A stretch of DNA of 8,231 nucleotides from Nitrosomonas sp. (GCA_029881855.1 JAOULU010000063.1:1-8231), one strand, 5' to 3'; counted from the stretch's first letter, positions 1 to 7,315 are shown. The notes: generated by a model from the letters alone, not told the origin. Numbers and translations are program-made.

Positions 1-61
1 AAACTAAGCGACAACAACAAATAGACACTCAACCACTTTAATAAATTTCTCAATGTAAAAG

Positions 62-96
62 CAAGGAGGCTAAACATAACATTCTCCTGTTTTTTT
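62..96 (+). terminator. possible rho-independent terminator, plus-strand reading
   Basis: Seen: AGGAG (64-68) can pair with CTCCT (84-88) across a 15-base loop, and GTTTTTTT (89-96) follows on the plus strand. The stem is short and the loop large, so this is weak. Read on the minus strand the same stem is followed by a poorer T tract (TTGCTTTT), so it might also end the minus-strand operon that stops at 145. A plus-strand frame open from the window edge closes at 39-41, which would place this just after a gene entering from the left. That short peptide has no recognisable feature. Confidence 0.35.
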
Positions 97-144
97 AACT
101 TTCATACATATGCTGACACAAACAAATTTGTTATATTTTTGCGC

Positions 145-747
145 TTAACTGGTTTGATTGGCCTGTTCAATCGCTATGCGAACTTCATGAGCGAGATTGC
201 TACCACTAACCAGGCCTTCCAGTCTAATCCAAGGTGCATCGGACCCGGCACGAACCAACGTCAAAGGTTGGTGGTTCATTCTATTGCCACCGGGATAAAC
301 GGCATTATAGGCACGTAATAAGTCATGTATGGCATTTCGGTTGCCCGTTAACAATGTAATGTTATCTTCTATACCAAAACGCTGCTCGTATGTTCTCAAA
401 CGTGCAGGGGTATCATGTTCCGGATCTAATGAAATCAAAAAAATCCGATAACTACCTTCTGTCTTTTGAAGTTCCGGAATCGCCCTAACAAGATTAGCGG
501 TAATCACCGGACAAGTTCCTGTACAACTGGTAAATGCAAAACTAATAATCACCATTTCCTCATTGGCTACAGCATCGGCAAAATCAATTTCATTTTCCTG
601 TGCGTCAATGAGTTGAACATTTGGCGTACGGTATTCATGTATTGAACGACCATATTCGGGGTGATTTGTATTGCCACTATCTGCAAAGGCAATGTTCATC
701 ACCAACATGGAAAACACAATAACGGCAGAAAATAAATAGCTTTTCAT
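145..747 (-). CDS. Sco1/SenC-family copper protein (thioredoxin fold), canonical
   Basis: A 200-residue exported protein of the Sco1/SenC/PrrC family, which binds copper in the periplasm and either delivers it to a copper enzyme (classically the CuA site of cytochrome oxidase) or acts as a thiol-disulfide reductase. Seen: a Sec-type signal peptide (residues 1-22, hydrophobic core, IAFA cleavage-like end); the family motif with FTSC at 72-75, C75 and C79 in CxxxC followed by P80; DPEHDTP at 108-114; and H159 in NHQP at the place of the conserved third copper ligand. Length is normal for the family. ATG at 747 is preceded by an AAAGGAAT-type ribosome site. It is the last of four minus-strand genes, 122 bases behind the 673-residue protein gene, with hairpins in the gap, so it may be expressed less than the others or from its own promoter. 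Inferred role: copper loading of the multicopper oxidase in this cluster. The family call is sure; the client is not. Confidence 0.93.
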   Translation of the reverse strand: MKSYLFSAVIVFSMLVMNIAFADSGNTNHPEYGRSIHEYRTPNVQLIDAQENEIDFADAVANEEMVIISFAFTSCTGTCPVITANLVRAIPELQKTEGSYRIFLISLDPEHDTPARLRTYEQRFGIEDNITLLTGNRNAIHDLLRAYNAVYPGGNRMNHQPLTLVRAGSDAPWIRLEGLVSGSNLAHEVRIAIEQANQTS

Positions 748-774
748 TATCGCATTCCTTTAAAAGCAGTTATC

Positions 775-829
775 AATCAGGCTAAACTGATTTGTATATC
801 AGGCATACCCGGGTTACTTGGGCATGCCT
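775..829 (-). promoter_or_regulatory. intercistronic hairpins before the last Sco gene
   Basis: Seen: arms 801-810 and 820-829 pair over 10 base pairs on the minus-strand RNA (one is a G-U pair) around a 9-base loop. A second small stem, AATCAG (775-780) with CTGATT (787-792), follows immediately on the transcript. Neither is followed by a T tract, so a strong intrinsic terminator is unlikely. They more probably protect or process the 3' end of the upstream message, or weaken read-through into the last gene. Confidence 0.45.
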
Positions 830-869
830 GAATACTGCTAGTGATTAAATGATAAATAACGCATCAAAA

Positions 870-2891
870 TCAATGTATCGACCAGATTGCAACATCGTGG
901 TGTAACTGGTCAAATTGATAAATACGTAATCGCTTACTTGGCTCATGATTCCAATTAATTTCAAATTGGCGCAAACCTAAGCCATTTGCCCCAGCCGCAT
1001 CCATTGTCTCACGTGTCGGCACTGGATAGATTTCTTCAGCTGCTGCGACTGCAATTACACCATCATCGTCCTTTGCCGCTTTATTTTTAGCTTTGGTGTG
1101 ATGATGTTCCAATTTTTGCGCAATTTTTTGCTGAATAGCTTCTGGCGTCATACTTAGACTAAAACCGTGATGATCTGGTTCAAATTGTTCCGAACCAATA
1201 GCACCACCCGTATCATCGACTGACTGGGTACTAACTGCTGCGACCAACTTCTTACCAAATTCAGCCTGACATTGCGAAATTGTTCTCGCACTGACTCCTG
1301 CAGGTGGTACTGCCGCTGCAACCGGTTGCGGACCACCATTTGGCGCTGCAAGAGTTGGCCACCAGTATGCTCGACCAAAGGTAAACCATGGTCCTGCACC
1401 AAACTCTGGGATGGTATTTTGGTAAGTATTTTCCCAACCGCGCAAACCACCGAAATCAACGATCATATGCGCACGCTCAAAATAATCACCATTCATCACT
1501 TTAATCTTGGTTTTATCGCCACGCTTATTGAAGTTGTGCAATACACGTTGAGACTGATCGACATACCCTTTCGCATCACCGTACAAGGTGTTATTGAGAT
1601 AAACCAAGGTAATATCGAAATTATCATCACGTTCTACGCCTGATGGTAATTTAGTCCTATCTTGCCAGTCAAAGAAAGCATGTTCAATCTGATCAATGGT
1701 TGCCATGTTAAAGGCAGCAGGATCCATTTTGATATCCTTGAGCAAATTCCACATGCGTTTAGCTGGTGCAAGTTCGCTAATCATGCTGATAGCGGACAAT
1801 TTACTGGCCATATCTGAGGTTGGCGAATCTCCAAAAACACAGCGCTCCCAGTCAATCAAATTAACACCCATCTCTTTGCCAAGCCCATTTTCCAAAGCTT
1901 GAATACGGGGTGGATGTTTACGCCAACCCCAGTGATAAGTCAGCTTATACTGACGAGCTGGTGGCATGGCAATCTTAAACGTTGTGCGCGTTCCATCTTC
2001 CACTGGAAAAAAGGTTTGATCAATACCGAACCCTGGTTTTTTCACCACATCCGGAATAATCACACCGTCTTCACCCATCACCGGTCCGTTAAAGAACATG
2101 CCAAATGGCGAGAAATCTTCACGACCACGGTTGAGAACCGAGATTTTATAGGTAATCGTCCAAGGCACATCCAACACTGTTGTTGGTAATATTAATGCAG
2201 CATCCGACATAATTCTTTGATCAAAGTAAATCTGATGAACTACAGCGTTACCACCTGTTACTTTCGATGGATCATTAGGATCATTGTATTCCGGTTCCAC
2301 ATGGACCACTTTTTCAGGGCCGTTATAATGTAATAACGGCATGCCAGAGTATTCACGGTCGATTGGATTACCTTCAAGGATATCTAATCCAAATTCAACG
2401 GCATCCATAGGTGATGTCCCTCCATTGAATGCATGACGTAACGAACCAATCACAGATTTCAGATCATCCGTCGGTGATAATGGGTTGATACCCATTTCAA
2501 CTACTGGCTCAGGATGCAAGTTATAAGGATTCTCCGGTGTTGAGGGTAAAGAATTAGGAATAGGCGGGCCTGCTGAACCATCGGTCCGGCGTGAATGTAC
2601 TTCCTCATACACAGTCTGACACACATTTGTTGGTAACGGATCACGTGCATCGGATGGTGGATGTAGGCTATCCGCCGTATTGACGACAATCGTCAAATTA
2701 TCATCTTTAAACTCAAGTGGATTAGGTGTTGGCCATTCCGGCATAACCGGTAAACTTGGACAAGCATCACTGGTTGGAGCTAATGGTAAAACACCATACG
2801 GATCATCAGCTGCATGTGTCATCAGAACTGATGTACTTGCAAAGGATGCAAATAAACCGATCGATAATACTGAAATGAATTTCTTTTTCAT
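870..2891 (-). CDS. exported 673-residue protein of unknown function in copper-oxidase operon
   Basis: I do not recognise this protein. Seen: a clear Sec signal peptide (KKK then a hydrophobic stretch 5-23, likely cleavage after THA at 25-27); a mature part of about 645 residues with no transmembrane helix, no CxxCH haem motif and no multicopper-oxidase ligand motifs. Only four cysteines occur (C44, C91, C351, C541). Residues 30-130 are Pro-rich. Aromatic and histidine clusters occur at 318-328 (TYHWGWRKHPP) and 497-512 (FGAGPWFTFGRAYWWP). There is an Ala/Pro-rich linker at 520-535, and a His/Lys-rich charged stretch at 594-610 with HHH at 596-598. The start is ATG at 2891 with AAGAGGT upstream. 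It lies 48 bases after the cysteine-free Sco gene and 122 bases before the canonical Sco gene, on the same strand. Inferred: a periplasmic partner, substrate-binding or scaffold component of the multicopper oxidase. The histidines could bind metal, but nothing here proves it. Confidence 0.85.
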   Translation of the reverse strand: MKKKFISVLSIGLFASFASTSVLMTHAADDPYGVLPLAPTSDACPSLPVMPEWPTPNPLEFKDDNLTIVVNTADSLHPPSDARDPLPTNVCQTVYEEVHSRRTDGSAGPPIPNSLPSTPENPYNLHPEPVVEMGINPLSPTDDLKSVIGSLRHAFNGGTSPMDAVEFGLDILEGNPIDREYSGMPLLHYNGPEKVVHVEPEYNDPNDPSKVTGGNAVVHQIYFDQRIMSDAALILPTTVLDVPWTITYKISVLNRGREDFSPFGMFFNGPVMGEDGVIIPDVVKKPGFGIDQTFFPVEDGTRTTFKIAMPPARQYKLTYHWGWRKHPPRIQALENGLGKEMGVNLIDWERCVFGDSPTSDMASKLSAISMISELAPAKRMWNLLKDIKMDPAAFNMATIDQIEHAFFDWQDRTKLPSGVERDDNFDITLVYLNNTLYGDAKGYVDQSQRVLHNFNKRGDKTKIKVMNGDYFERAHMIVDFGGLRGWENTYQNTIPEFGAGPWFTFGRAYWWPTLAAPNGGPQPVAAAVPPAGVSARTISQCQAEFGKKLVAAVSTQSVDDTGGAIGSEQFEPDHHGFSLSMTPEAIQQKIAQKLEHHHTKAKNKAAKDDDGVIAVAAAEEIYPVPTRETMDAAGANGLGLRQFEINWNHEPSKRLRIYQFDQLHHDVAIWSIH

Positions 2892-2914
2892 ATTGCTTAC
2901 CTCTTAAATAATGA

Positions 2915-2945
2915 GTTTGGTCGATTGCCTCTAATCGATTCAAAC
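2915..2945 (-). promoter_or_regulatory. intercistronic hairpin overlapping the stop codon of the Sco-like gene
   Basis: Seen: TCGATT (2921-2926) is perfectly complementary to AATCGA (2933-2938) with a 6-base loop. A further five pairs form outside it, GTTTG (2915-2919) with CAAAC (2941-2945), across a small asymmetric internal loop. The structure includes the TGA stop at 2940-2942 and ends about 23 bases before the next start codon. No T tract follows, so it is more likely an mRNA stability or processing element than a terminator. Confidence 0.4.
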
Positions 2946-3710
2946 CAATCCATAACGGTCACGGCTATCATAAACAGGACCTGACGTAGCCAGACGGCGC
3001 GGTCCAGCTCGGCGTACTTTACCTTCAACAGGTTTGCCCGGAAAAACAGAAGTGATTCTGCTAATCGCCAGCTCAACATCGGTAACCTGTGCTGGAACAG
3101 TTCCCCAAAGCCCTAAATTGGTATTGCCATAGTGAATCAGGTCTGCATGCATGCGATCCCTAGGGCGACCGGATGTGCGATAAAGCCGATAACCTAACGC
3201 AACTACATCTTCCGGCTTTGCACTAAGAAAATACCAACCATCTGGCGCATCAAATTGCCGTGCAAATTCCGCCAGCCGCTGCGGTGTATCATTGACATGA
3301 TCGTAGCTGATTGAAAAAGCAAAAACCTCCTGCCCAAACTGCTCACCCAACCCTTTAATTAAACTGGCCATGTTAGCGGTTATAGGCAGTTCTTCTTCCG
3401 CATCAATTGACATGAAATTAATCAAAACCAATCGATCTTTCAGCAGATCCTGATAAAAATTGACATACTCACCTTTGTGTGTTGCAACGATCACATCAGG
3501 AAAACCATTATTATGAACGCGATGCATGATTTCCTGTGTGCGAGCATGCAATTCAGCCTGATTCTGAACACCGAGTGCCAATGCTGGTATAGAAGTTGCA
3601 ACTAGCGCTGGCAATGCGGATAACAATTTGCGTCGTTGCGAAACCGTATTTAACGTGGCATCACCTTCCTCAGTTGTTATCACTTGCGGTGTTTTATTAT
3701 CAGGTGTCAT
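2940..3710 (-). CDS. Sco1/SenC-like protein lacking all cysteines
   Basis: A 256-residue exported protein with the Sco/thioredoxin-like fold. Seen: twin-arginine-type signal (SQRRKLL at 24-30, then a hydrophobic segment to about 47); the Sco core VLINF at 95-99; the YDHVNDTP segment at 136-143, aligning with LDPEHDTP of the neighbouring Sco; and H188, aligning with the third copper ligand. The copper-binding CxxxC is gone: the stretch reads SIDAEEELP at 101-109, with A104 and L108 where the two cysteines should be. The whole protein has no cysteine. It therefore cannot act as a classical Sco copper donor or thiol reductase. Start choice: a GTG at 3731 would extend it by 7 residues, but ATG at 3710 is preceded at good spacing by GGAGAGGA, so I take 3710. 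The ATG overlaps the end of the oxidase gene by 11 bases, which suggests translational coupling. Inferred role: structural, chaperone-like or regulatory partner of the oxidase. No frameshift is seen. Confidence 0.88.
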   Translation of the reverse strand: MTPDNKTPQVITTEEGDATLNTVSQRRKLLSALPALVATSIPALALGVQNQAELHARTQEIMHRVHNNGFPDVIVATHKGEYVNFYQDLLKDRLVLINFMSIDAEEELPITANMASLIKGLGEQFGQEVFAFSISYDHVNDTPQRLAEFARQFDAPDGWYFLSAKPEDVVALGYRLYRTSGRPRDRMHADLIHYGNTNLGLWGTVPAQVTDVELAISRITSVFPGKPVEGKVRRAGPRRLATSGPVYDSRDRYGLV

Positions 3711-5565
3711 GTTCAATTTCCTCTCCGTCACCCATACCTGGCGGGACTATTTGCCACTGAATCATCATTTCATGATCTTCATGTACAACATTATGGCAAT
3801 GCATTACATGAATACCTTCAAAGTCTCTCCAGCGACCAAAGAATGTCACTTCAGTATTTGGCCCAAGTTCAACAATGTCTTTACGTGAATTGAGGAAATC
3901 ACCTGGCTTGACCGGTTTGCCATTTACTTCCAGTATGCGGAACTCTTCAAAGTGTGTATGCACAGGATGTGCCCATGATGAGCCGCCATTGCGTATGGTC
4001 CAGATTTCAGCAGAACCCTTCTCAATTTTTGCATCAATCCGGTTCGGGTTAAATAAACGACCATTAACTGTCCATAGGCCATTATCGTAATCGAACACCC
4101 AGTTACGTTTCACCCGTGCTTCAGATAGATTAATCGGTGGTAATGGACGCATATAGTCTGGAATTTGACTTGGGTCTTTGGCCTTCCTATGCCCCACATC
4201 AAAACGCATGATCAAATCACCCTCATCCAGTTCACGACCGCTTGGTCCTGCACCATCTTCTCGCATTTCTAATCGATTCACCAAATACACTTCATCACCA
4301 GGCTTGAATGCGGAGAAATCGACAACAACATCAACCCGGTTGGCCACCCATAAATCAAACGATTGTTTTTCTAATGGGTATTCCAACATGTTTCCATCGT
4401 TGGTCAACACATAGAATTTACAACCTGGATGATTATCACCATTCCGCCCATTCACTCTGAGTGACAATCGATACAATCTTGATGGGCCACCATTTAGAAT
4501 ACGGAAGCGATACTTGCGTCGTTCAACTTTAAGATGTGGCTGTATCGTACGATTAACTGTAATCCGATCGCCCAACATACCGAACACCGTAAAATTAGGT
4601 GATCCTTTATAATTACGATGTAATGGTGACTCCGATTGGTAACCTGGATTATCAATTGGGTCACTGCCCGGAGGAAAATCACCAATTACTGGTTCTGGTG
4701 GACGATTGGTAAAGAAATCAAACACCACTTGCCCGTTTTGATCAAACTGGACATCATGTAGAATTAGTGGAATATCATACTCACCACTAGGCAAGCGAAA
4801 TGCATTTGGGTTGTCATCTTTCTCGTTGTTAGAGTCCAGATCATCAAACAACAGATAAAACCCACTTAAACCAGCATAAACATTTGGAGCTGTAAAATCG
4901 AGCCGGTGATCGTGATACCACAACGTACTCATAATTTCATGCTGGTAATCAAAGCCAGCAGGGAAATTACCATAATGATAGTCCCAAAATTCACCTGGGT
5001 TAAAGAAATTAGTCGGAATACCATCACTCTCGGATGCCGTATGTGCATTGTGCAAATGAATACTAGTAGATGGCAACGCAAACGGCACATTACCCGCCCC
5101 AACATGCGGCAGATCATTGAAACGACGAAGTAAAATAGGCTCGCCGTATTTGGCATGGTATGTCGGCCCAGGTGTTGTTGCTTGACCACCGACACCATTG
5201 GTAAATCCCCATGACCAAGATCCTTGGTTATAGGGTGGGTCGGAATGATATTGCCACTTAAACTCCTTAATATGCTCGATATAGTATTTTTGAGGATGTA
5301 ATTCATCATAACGCTGATGTGCCATCGGATCAGGTGACAACGGATGATTTAATTGCTCCTCAGGAACTGGTTTAGCCACAGGCATCCGAAACAACGGATC
5401 TTTGAATGGTGTTACAGGTGGACTCGGCCTCCCAACATGACTTGGCGTAAACCCATCTGGAAAAACCAAACCGTTTTGTGGAAAATTTGCCCTGCTATAT
5501 ACGGAAGTGGCTGCTGCACTCATCGTACCAGCCAATCCCATTTTAAGTAAGTCGCGTCTTTTCAC
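3700..5565 (-). CDS. multicopper oxidase, CotA/bilirubin-oxidase-like, Tat-exported
   Basis: A 621-residue three-cupredoxin oxidase, which would oxidise a substrate at a type 1 copper and reduce O2 to water at a trinuclear cluster. Seen: Tat signal KRRDLLK at 2-8 followed by an Ala-rich stretch; first trinuclear motif HLHNAH at 170-175; WYHDH at 216-220; third motif HPVHTH at 533-538; and the C-terminal HCH at 589-591 with H595 and M600, giving a Cys/His/Met type 1 site. All ten or so copper ligands are present, so the enzyme should be active. WYHDH and the HCHxxxHED..MM ending resemble CotA, bilirubin oxidase and phenoxazinone-synthase-type enzymes, some of which oxidise Mn(II), phenols or bilirubin; the substrate here is unknown. 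There is an N-terminal extension of about 100 residues before the first cupredoxin core. The start is GTG at 5565 with a perfect AGGAGG at 5571-5576, spaced 5 bases. It is the first gene of the cluster and overlaps the Sco-like gene. Confidence 0.94.
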   Translation of the reverse strand: MKRRDLLKMGLAGTMSAAATSVYSRANFPQNGLVFPDGFTPSHVGRPSPPVTPFKDPLFRMPVAKPVPEEQLNHPLSPDPMAHQRYDELHPQKYYIEHIKEFKWQYHSDPPYNQGSWSWGFTNGVGGQATTPGPTYHAKYGEPILLRRFNDLPHVGAGNVPFALPSTSIHLHNAHTASESDGIPTNFFNPGEFWDYHYGNFPAGFDYQHEIMSTLWYHDHRLDFTAPNVYAGLSGFYLLFDDLDSNNEKDDNPNAFRLPSGEYDIPLILHDVQFDQNGQVVFDFFTNRPPEPVIGDFPPGSDPIDNPGYQSESPLHRNYKGSPNFTVFGMLGDRITVNRTIQPHLKVERRKYRFRILNGGPSRLYRLSLRVNGRNGDNHPGCKFYVLTNDGNMLEYPLEKQSFDLWVANRVDVVVDFSAFKPGDEVYLVNRLEMREDGAGPSGRELDEGDLIMRFDVGHRKAKDPSQIPDYMRPLPPINLSEARVKRNWVFDYDNGLWTVNGRLFNPNRIDAKIEKGSAEIWTIRNGGSSWAHPVHTHFEEFRILEVNGKPVKPGDFLNSRKDIVELGPNTEVTFFGRWRDFEGIHVMHCHNVVHEDHEMMIQWQIVPPGMGDGEEIEHDT

Positions 5566-5576
5566 TTTTTCCTCCT

Positions 5577-5602
5577 AAAAAAAACTTTCCATTTAGGAAA
5601 GC
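5577..5602 (-). promoter_or_regulatory. terminator-like hairpin in the oxidase mRNA leader (possible attenuator)
   Basis: Seen on the minus strand: CTTTCC (5596-5601) and GGAAAG (5585-5590) form a 6-pair stem with a 5-base loop, plus one G-U pair outside. It is followed directly by eight T residues (5577-5584) and then by the AGGAGG ribosome site of the oxidase gene. Stem plus U tract is the form of an intrinsic terminator, placed so that it could stop transcription just before the first gene. The stem is short, so it may be only a weak or conditional terminator. Confidence 0.45.
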
Positions 5603-5609
5603 ACCTTCA

Positions 5610-5629
5610 AAACCATAAAAATATGGTTT
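5610..5629 (-). promoter_or_regulatory. second leader hairpin upstream of the oxidase gene
   Basis: Seen: AAACCATA (5610-5617) and TATGGTTT (5622-5629) are perfectly complementary with a 4-base loop. On the minus-strand RNA this stem forms just before the terminator-like hairpin at 5577-5602. The two could belong to one leader switch, but I see no clear alternative pairing between them. The AT-rich stem is only moderately stable. Confidence 0.35.
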
Positions 5630-5830
5630 ACAAAAAATTCTGCTCCAAATTTTTCTTCGTACGTTTATCTCAATCTATCAGGGTGTTTATTACTATCACC
5701 AAAACGCAAACCAATTAACCTATTGTTTTATTACTATTATTAAGATATTAATCGCCTGCTGATCAATACTTATATTTACTGGGAATTAGTCACATTACTT
5801 AACATGTTAGCTATCTATAATATAATTGGA

Positions 5831-5846
5831 TGTGACAAATATCACT
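5831..5846. promoter_or_regulatory. CRP/FNR-family-like palindrome
   Basis: Seen: TGTGA, six bases (CAAATA), then TCACT. This matches nine of ten conserved positions of the classical TGTGA-N6-TCACA site of CRP-family regulators. It lies about 270 bases upstream of the oxidase start codon. A related regulator such as FNR, NnrR or Vfr-like could use it, or it may be chance in AT-rich DNA. Confidence 0.3.
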
Positions 5847-5992
5847 TTATTAGAACATGTTTTAAGATATGAAAAAATCAAATTTGTTTACTAATGTATA
5901 TTCTTCTTTGCCCTAGCAAAAAATAAAATATAGATAACAATAATTTACCCTTATTTTTAATTTATACTTTACTCTGTTTGTTATATTTCAGT

Positions 5993-7311
5993 TCAAGCGA
6001 GCTTAACTTCAACCCTGCGGTTTATTGATCTTCTGACTTCTTCTCTGTCGTTGAAGCCTATCGGGCGAGGTCACCATAACCGATTTCAGAAATCCGTTCA
6101 GATGTTACCCCATGAGTAATCAATATATTAATAGCCTTTGCTCTAAGTAATGACAGATCCATATTGTTTCTGAATGGCTTACCATTTGGTTTATTATCCG
6201 TATGTCCTTCTATAATGACGCAACTACATGGAGATACTGATATTCCCCCATTAAATTTTCAATTGTAGAAGTATCAACGTCATTTAGGATATTTGACCCG
6301 GAACGAAACGTACCGCCACCAAAGACCTTTAAGATCCGTGGCTTGTTTTCGGGTGCTGTAATTTTAATACTGTGAAAGGCTTCTTCATTTATTGCGAGTT
6401 TGTCTTCACGCTGAGCAATTGTCACCTGAAAGTCAGTAACAAAAGCTCTGCTAACATCCTGATCTTCAGTCAATTTTTCTATGACGTCATTTGAATCAGT
6501 CGCCACATCTTTCCATTCATCTTGATAAGAAATTTTGTCAACTGAAAGTCCCAATATCAATCATCATCCATAGCTAATACGTTAAGACTTTGTAAATAAA
6601 CACCTATCTCTGCTGCAGAACTCCTTAATGTGCGGCAGGATTAAATTAGGTCTTTCCAATCGATAGCGAAAGTTAGTCTAAACGCTGAATATGTCTGTGA
6701 GACAATCCAGAATCCCTGCGGAGTCTACGCGATAACAAAAGAATAAAACGCTTGATATACATGCTGCTATTGATGCTAACAATAATTCAATAAGTATCTT
6801 TAAACTTTTTTATTGTTTTTCGCTTCAATTTCCTTAGCAAGGTCATCAAAATTGTTATGAGACATTCCGGCTTCACCAATTCTTATTCCGGAAGTGTCAG
6901 AAATTTTCCTTGTTGACTCTCTAATTTCTCTCTTGCAATTGATGGTGAAGATTGTTCTATATCTGGTTGCGCTGCTTCCGAAACAGGCTTATCTGCTTCT
7001 GTGTGTGACCCCTGATATTTTCTTTCTCTAGCGTTCAACGAAGCAATATAGTGAAAAACATCTGTTATTAATCCTAGTCTCTGTGTGGCTTCATAGACAT
7101 CCTGCGCGTCAATGACTAGTTTTTCACGTTCAAAGGCAACCTGGAATGACCTATCACACAATGAATTGATCGCGCGTGGTATCCCACCCCCGCTGGAGTT
7201 AAATGCAATAGAAAGTTCTTCCCATCAAGTATCTGAAATTAGAGTAGCGGCACCACCAGCTACCTGAATGCGATACGTGACATACTTACGGATTACATCG
7301 GCATCCATTGA
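5993..7311 (-). pseudogene. decayed ExeA/GspA-like ATPase - transmembrane - OmpA-like fusion gene, 5' truncated
   Basis: Reading the minus strand across frames gives one continuous protein-like series. (1) 7308-6886: C-terminal end of an ExeA/GspA or XrtA-associated type AAA+ ATPase, with GGGIPRAINSLCDR near 7183-7150, broken by TGA at 7225-7227. (2) A charged linker in a second frame, including SHNNFDDLAKEIEAKNNKK, about 6862-6812. (3) After a frameshift in the run of six A at 6806-6811, a transmembrane helix, LLLASIAACISSVLFFCY, about 6785-6732. (4) A periplasmic region (PQGFWIVSQTYSAFRLTF, then SAAEIGVYLQSLNVLAMDDD) with TAA at 6641-6643. (5) After a frameshift near 6560, about 115 residues ending in FGGGTFRSGS. 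(6) After a frameshift near 6215, IEGHTDNKP and LSLLRAKAINILITHGV. (7) After a frameshift near 6069, RPIGFND and NRRVEVKLA, then TGA at 5993. Parts 5-7 are an OmpA/MotB peptidoglycan-binding domain. Six frameshifts and two stops make it dead. The ATPase N-terminus, including Walker motifs, is missing at the transposase junction. Two separate original genes remain possible. Confidence 0.82.
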
Positions 7312-7315
7312 TTAA

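Larger units (their letters stand above)
5566..5992. other. AT-rich non-coding region upstream of the oxidase operon
   Basis: No gene could be found here on either strand. It must contain the promoter of the minus-strand oxidase operon. I could not place -35/-10 boxes with confidence; TTGTCA on the minus strand (about 5834-5839) followed by an AT-rich run is a weak candidate. It holds the leader hairpins at 5585-5629, a CRP/FNR-like palindrome at 5831-5846, and the 8-base palindrome AACATGTT twice (5801-5808 and 5855-5862). Confidence 0.6.

Noticed and set aside
1..41. C-terminal tail of a plus-strand gene entering from the left
   Set aside because: Only about 12 codons are visible, with no recognisable feature; the only support is the weak terminator-like structure that follows.
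121..132. AACAAATTTGTT palindrome just after the last Sco gene as a terminator
   Set aside because: It is a perfect 12-base palindrome but has no loop, no GC pairs of note and no T tract on the minus strand.
1272..1643. Plus-strand frame of 123 codons inside the 673-residue protein gene
   Set aside because: Shadow frame opposite a gene with a signal peptide and ribosome site; its translation is rich in Cys, Trp and Arg, with no domain.
870..2891. The 673-residue protein as a cytochrome c or a second multicopper oxidase
   Set aside because: There is no CxxCH haem motif and none of the HxH or HCHxxxH copper motifs, despite its many histidines.
3711..3731. GTG at 3731 as the start of the cysteine-free Sco gene
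   Set aside because: ATG at 3710 has a GAGAGGA ribosome site at proper spacing; the GTG has no clear site and adds only seven residues within the oxidase gene.
4929..5309. Minus-strand frame of 126 codons inside the oxidase gene
   Set aside because: Overlaps the conserved copper-binding HLHNAH and WYHDH region of the oxidase in another frame; it has no motif of its own.
6210..6560. A 116-codon minus-strand frame with a TTG start as an independent gene
   Set aside because: It begins directly after two stop codons, with coherent protein sequence continuing upstream in another frame, and its OmpA domain continues downstream in two other frames. It is a segment of the pseudogene.
6883..7161. 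A 92-codon minus-strand frame with a TTG start as an independent gene
   Set aside because: The conserved ATPase motif GGGIPRAINSLCDR starts upstream of the supposed start codon in the same frame, and earlier family-like sequence lies beyond an in-frame TGA. It is a fragment of the decayed ATPase.
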